Source: Bradyrhizobium sp. WSM471 (GTDB lineage Bacteria; Pseudomonadota; Alphaproteobacteria; Rhizobiales; Xanthobacteraceae). From it: DNA of 64,000 nucleotides. The stretch lies in NCBI RefSeq assembly GCF_000244915.1, contig NZ_CM001442.1:7499012-7563011 (forward strand). The letters run 5' to 3'. Positions 61,140 to 64,000 of this stretch are shown here, piece by piece (position 1 is the stretch's first letter; each line of letters starts with the position of its first letter). Below the pieces are notes generated by a model. The model was not told where the DNA came from. It made no database searches and was given only the letters and a program-made list of their open reading frames with translations. The position numbers and the translations under genes were made by a program.

Positions 61140-61328
61140 CCTTCTCCCCTTGCGGGAGAAGGTGGCATAGGCGGCCTTCGGCCGCCGTTCTTGAAAACGC
61201 CGATGCTTCGCATCGGCTATGGCGCCGGATGAGGGGTCTGTCTCAGCGCGTGAGATTGTGCGCGAGGAGAGAACCCCTCACCTGGCTTCGCTTTCGCGAA
61301 GCCACCCTCTCCCGCAAGGGGAGAGGGA
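61140..61328. repeat. Hairpin repeat behind ndh
   Basis: CCTTCTCCCCTTGCGGGAGAAGG opens and CCCTCTCCCGCAAGGGGAGAGGG closes the block, with the inner hairpin GGCGGCCTTCGGCCGCC. It lies between convergent genes. Confidence 0.72.
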
Positions 61329-61355
61329 GCAGCAGCGCCCGCTGAAACTCTAGCC

Positions 61356-62567
61356 CTACTTCACCAACTGGCACCCACCTTGCGCCAGCGGTCGAAACGC
61401 CTGGTCCGCCGGGATCGTCGAGACCAGCTTGTAATAGTCGTAGGGATATTTCGACTCCTCCGGCTTCTTCACCTCGAACAGATACATCGGATGCACGACG
61501 CGGCCGTCCTGGCGGATCGCGGTGTCGCCGAACAGCTTGTCCTTGCCCTTGAACTTCTTCATCTCGGGCACGGCGTCCTTGGCATTGTCGCTGCCGGTCG
61601 CGGCGACCGCGTTGAGATAGGCGAGTGTGGAGGCATAGACCCCGGCCTGGTTGCCGCTCGGCATCTTGCCGTTCATCCCGGGCCGCGCGGCGAACCGCTT
61701 GGCGAAGGCGCGGGTGTCGTCGTTCATGTCCCAGTAGAAGGCCTCCATGAGCTGAAGCCCTTGCGCGACCTTGATGCCCATGCCGTGGACGTCGTTGATG
61801 AAGAGCAGGAAGGCGACGAGCTTCTGTCCGCCCTGCTGGATCCCGAACTCGGCAGCCTGCTTCACCGCGTTGATGGTGTCGCCGCCGGCATTGGCGAGCC
61901 CGATCACCTGCGCCTTCGAGCCCTGCGCCTGCAACAGGAAGGACGCGAAGTCGGACGTGCCGAGCGGATGCTTGCTCGAGCCCAACACCTTGCCGCCATG
62001 CGCCTCGATGTATTTCTGGGCTTCCGCCTCGATGCCCTTGCCGAGCGCGTAATCGACCGTGAGGAAATACCAGTCCTTGCCGCCGCGCGACATCATCGCG
62101 GCTGCCGTGGTGTTGCCGGTCGCCCAAGCGTCGTTGACCCATTGGATGGTGTTGGGCGAGCAGGCCTTGCCGGTGAGATCGGAGCTCGCGGTGGACGACG
62201 CCAGGAACGTCATGCGGCTGTCGCGCAGCAGCGTGTTGATGGAGAGACCGACGGCCGAATTCGGCACGTCGACGATAGCGTCGACGCCTTCGACATCGAG
62301 CCATTTGCGCGCGATGGCATTGCCGACATCGGCCTTGTTCTGGTGATCGGCATAGACGATCTCGACCTTGATGCCCTTGCCGCCGCCGTTGAAATCCTCG
62401 GCCGCCATGCGCGCGGCCTCGACCGAGCCCATGCCGTTGGTGTCCTGGAAGATGCCGGAGATGTCGTTGAGAACGCCGACACGCACGACGTTGTCCGAGA
62501 TCTCGGCATTTGCCACGCCGCCAATCAAGCTCGCGGCCAGCGCAAGCGTCCACTTCAAGTTCTTCAT
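61356..62567 (-). CDS. ABC transporter substrate-binding protein, LivK-like, orphan, beside a P450
   Basis: A 403-residue type I periplasmic binding protein. Signal peptide 1-21 ends ANA. VVRVGVLNDISGIFQDTNG opens the mature part and DVPNSAVGLSINTLLRDS is a ligand stretch. The ATG at 62567 follows GGGGAGGGAAC. The P450 gene ends 44 bases upstream on the same strand, so the pair could share a transcript, which would hint at methoxybenzoate or similar ligands. No permease is adjacent. Confidence 0.9.
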   Translation of the reverse strand: MKNLKWTLALAASLIGGVANAEISDNVVRVGVLNDISGIFQDTNGMGSVEAARMAAEDFNGGGKGIKVEIVYADHQNKADVGNAIARKWLDVEGVDAIVDVPNSAVGLSINTLLRDSRMTFLASSTASSDLTGKACSPNTIQWVNDAWATGNTTAAAMMSRGGKDWYFLTVDYALGKGIEAEAQKYIEAHGGKVLGSSKHPLGTSDFASFLLQAQGSKAQVIGLANAGGDTINAVKQAAEFGIQQGGQKLVAFLLFINDVHGMGIKVAQGLQLMEAFYWDMNDDTRAFAKRFAARPGMNGKMPSGNQAGVYASTLAYLNAVAATGSDNAKDAVPEMKKFKGKDKLFGDTAIRQDGRVVHPMYLFEVKKPEESKYPYDYYKLVSTIPADQAFRPLAQGGCQLVK

Positions 62568-62611
62568 TGTTCCCTCCCCTGTCGTATTTATTGCTTTCGA
62601 TGCCGCCAGCG

Positions 62612-63832
62612 TCAGGCCGGCGTGATGCTCACAGGCAGGCTGTCGAGCCCGCGTAGCGTGTTGTTGAAGCGGCGCTGTGGCTCGCCCGTGATCTCGATCT
62701 TCGCGATCCGGCGGGCCAGCGCCGCGAGCATTGTCTCGCCTTCGAGCCGCGCGACCAGCTGGCCGACGCACATGTGAATACCTGAGCCATAACCAACATG
62801 GCCGGACGTGCGGCGGGTGATGTCGTAGCTGTCCGGCCTGTCCCAGCGCCGCGGATCGCGATTGGCAGCCGCCAGAAACATCAACACCTTCTCGCCCTCA
62901 CCGATGGTCGCGCCTGACAGTTCGACCTCGCGCGTTGTCGTGCGGAAGAAGGTCTGCACCGGGCTTTCAAAACGAACGGCCTCCTCGAAAGCGTTGCGCG
63001 CCAGCGTGAAATCGTCGCGCAGGCGCTGCCATTGCTCCGGGAAGCGCGCGAGACAGTAGACCGCTGCACCGATGCCGTTGACGGTGGTGTCGAGGCCCGC
63101 CGACAGCAGCGAACGCACCAGCAGCGGCGCTTCGGTGGCGGTGATGGCACCCTCGTCGACATGGGCGTGGATGCAGGCGCCGATGCCGCCGGGCGTGAGG
63201 TTGTCCCGCTGGCACTGATCGGTGACGTAAGCCTGGTGCGGCGCCGAACGCGCGATCGCTTCCTGGCGCAGCTCGTTCGGCGGGCCGAAGGCATTGAACA
63301 CGACACTGGCATAGGGGATCAGATGTTCGCGGCCCTCCGGCTTCAGCCCGAGCGCATCCGGGAAGATCGACAGCGGATAGGCCTCGGCGAGATCCGTGAT
63401 GGCATCGAAGCTGCGCTTCTCCAGCAGCGCGTCCACACGCTCTTCCGCTGCGGCAGCAAAACGATCGCGGAGCCCCTTCATCACCGTCGGCGACAGCACC
63501 TTCGAGAGCACGGCGCGGGTGCGGGTGTGCGCGGGCGGATCGGCTTCGAGGATCAGGCTCGGCGGCCGCCACGGCGTCTCCTTCTTGAAGTCGGAGAGGC
63601 CGACGCCGCGGCTGGAGCAGAACGTCCCGGGGTCGTTCAGCACGGCATGAACCTCGGCATAGCGCGCCACGCCATAGACGTTCCACTTGTCGAGATAGAC
63701 GACAGGTCCCGCCTCCCGCAGCAGCTCATGCGTGGGATAGGGATCGGCGAAAAAATTCATGTCGAAGGGATCGACGTCGAGATGCGGAACGGCCGACGAA
63801 CCGCTGATTTCCGGGGAGCTGGAAGTGTTCAT
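62612..63832 (-). CDS. Cytochrome P450, CYP199A-like
   Basis: A 406-residue soluble P450. Heme ligand Cys355 is in GYGSGIHMCVGQ; the oxygen-activating pair Asp248/Thr249 lies in SAGLDTT. It reads as a near homologue of CYP199A4 from Rhodopseudomonas palustris, which oxidises para-substituted benzoates such as 4-methoxybenzoate to 4-hydroxybenzoate. The residues reported to hold the carboxylate there (Arg92, Ser95, Arg243, Ser244) are present at 89, 92, 240 and 241, and aromatic pocket residues at 179, 182 and 295. No ferredoxin or reductase partner lies in view. The ATG follows GGGAGG. Confidence 0.93.
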   Translation of the reverse strand: MNTSSSPEISGSSAVPHLDVDPFDMNFFADPYPTHELLREAGPVVYLDKWNVYGVARYAEVHAVLNDPGTFCSSRGVGLSDFKKETPWRPPSLILEADPPAHTRTRAVLSKVLSPTVMKGLRDRFAAAAEERVDALLEKRSFDAITDLAEAYPLSIFPDALGLKPEGREHLIPYASVVFNAFGPPNELRQEAIARSAPHQAYVTDQCQRDNLTPGGIGACIHAHVDEGAITATEAPLLVRSLLSAGLDTTVNGIGAAVYCLARFPEQWQRLRDDFTLARNAFEEAVRFESPVQTFFRTTTREVELSGATIGEGEKVLMFLAAANRDPRRWDRPDSYDITRRTSGHVGYGSGIHMCVGQLVARLEGETMLAALARRIAKIEITGEPQRRFNNTLRGLDSLPVSITPA

Positions 63833-63915
63833 TGAAGTCCTCCCTCATTTTGATCTTGTGAAAGGGCGGCGCTTACTCTTAGGTCTCCAGACACGCCGCG
63901 AGACAGAATCCCGAC

Positions 63916-64000
63916 ATGCCGCCGTCTTCGACCAGAGCCCGCCAAAAGCCCGTGTCCACCGAGACGGGACCGACCCTCGATCTCGACCGCTACGTCCCCG
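63916..64000 (+). CDS. Start of a MarR-like regulator (3' truncated by window edge)
   Basis: Only 28 codons are visible, beginning MPPSSTRARQKPVSTETG and continuing TLDLDRYVP. The LDLDRYVP stretch is a common opening of MarR-type regulators in Rhizobiales. It is divergent from the P450 gene, so it may control it. The assignment is tentative because the helix-turn-helix is outside the window. Confidence 0.45.
   Translation, partial: MPPSSTRARQKPVSTETGPTLDLDRYVP

Noticed and set aside
1..64000. tRNA, rRNA, prophage or insertion-sequence genes
   Set aside because: No cloverleaf with CCA-side features, no rRNA stretches and no transposase or integrase motifs were recognised on reading.

Overview
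The window is a high-GC chromosomal segment of an alphaproteobacterium, most likely a Bradyrhizobium. The pointers are a LuxI/LuxR pair that reads as BjaI/BjaR of soybean bradyrhizobia, a SAM-II riboswitch before metZ, a GcrA cell-cycle regulator, a P450 close to the Rhodopseudomonas/Bradyrhizobium CYP199A type, and many dispersed palindromic intergenic repeats. No rRNA, tRNA, phage, insertion sequence or CRISPR array was seen. The first gene is cut at its 5' end and the last at its 3' end.

Layout. 0-8.6 kb: an alkylguanine-DNA methyltransferase remnant, an AraC regulator, small VOC and SRPBCC proteins, a Met/Gly-rich exported protein, a MATE exporter, an unrecognised 350-residue protein, a lone PAS protein, a double-domain dCTP deaminase, and metZ behind a SAM-II riboswitch with its own terminator. 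8.7-17.8 kb: an opgC-type membrane acyltransferase with two exported SGNH-fold proteins (one apparently catalytically dead), apaG, a 1-kb non-coding stretch, hslO, argF-argD with a clear promoter, and gcrA under a cluster of GANTC sites. 18-25.8 kb: the whole phosphate regulon phoR-pstSCAB-phoU-phoB with a Pho box before pstS, then a UPF0104 membrane protein. 26-30.2 kb: a small membrane protein and OmpA protein, a polysaccharide deacetylase and an SDR.

30.4-37.7 kb is a box cluster for aerobic benzoyl-CoA degradation: benzoate-CoA ligase, an alpha/beta hydrolase, boxC and boxB, with divergent boxR and a truncated globin. The reductase boxA and the aldehyde dehydrogenase boxD are not here. 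37.8-43.4 kb pairs an IclR regulator with a Rieske oxygenase and a glutamine-synthetase-like ligase, a layout suggestive of aromatic amine or amide catabolism, followed by two exported proteins of unknown function. 43.5-46.9 kb is a LivHMGF transporter without a binding protein. 47.2-49.3 kb holds bjaR-bjaI, a 22-bp palindrome and two small genes.

49.6-58.2 kb is a coherent quinate/shikimate module: LysR regulator, AroE-type dehydrogenase, a five-gene ABC importer, and a fused 3-dehydroshikimate dehydratase (QuiC type) leading to protocatechuate. 58.4-64 kb has two orphan aromatic/amino-acid-type binding proteins around a type II NADH dehydrogenase, a CYP199A P450 whose known benzoate-contacting residues are conserved, and the start of a MarR-like gene. 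The right half is therefore mostly devoted to plant- and lignin-derived aromatic acids, next to quorum sensing based on a branched acyl-CoA.

The least explained items are the degenerate SGNH partner of opgC, the Rieske/glutamine-synthetase pair, the box cluster lacking its reductase, the 72-residue gene coupled to bjaI, the hairpin covering the bjaI ribosome site, and the 12.6-13.3 kb non-coding block.
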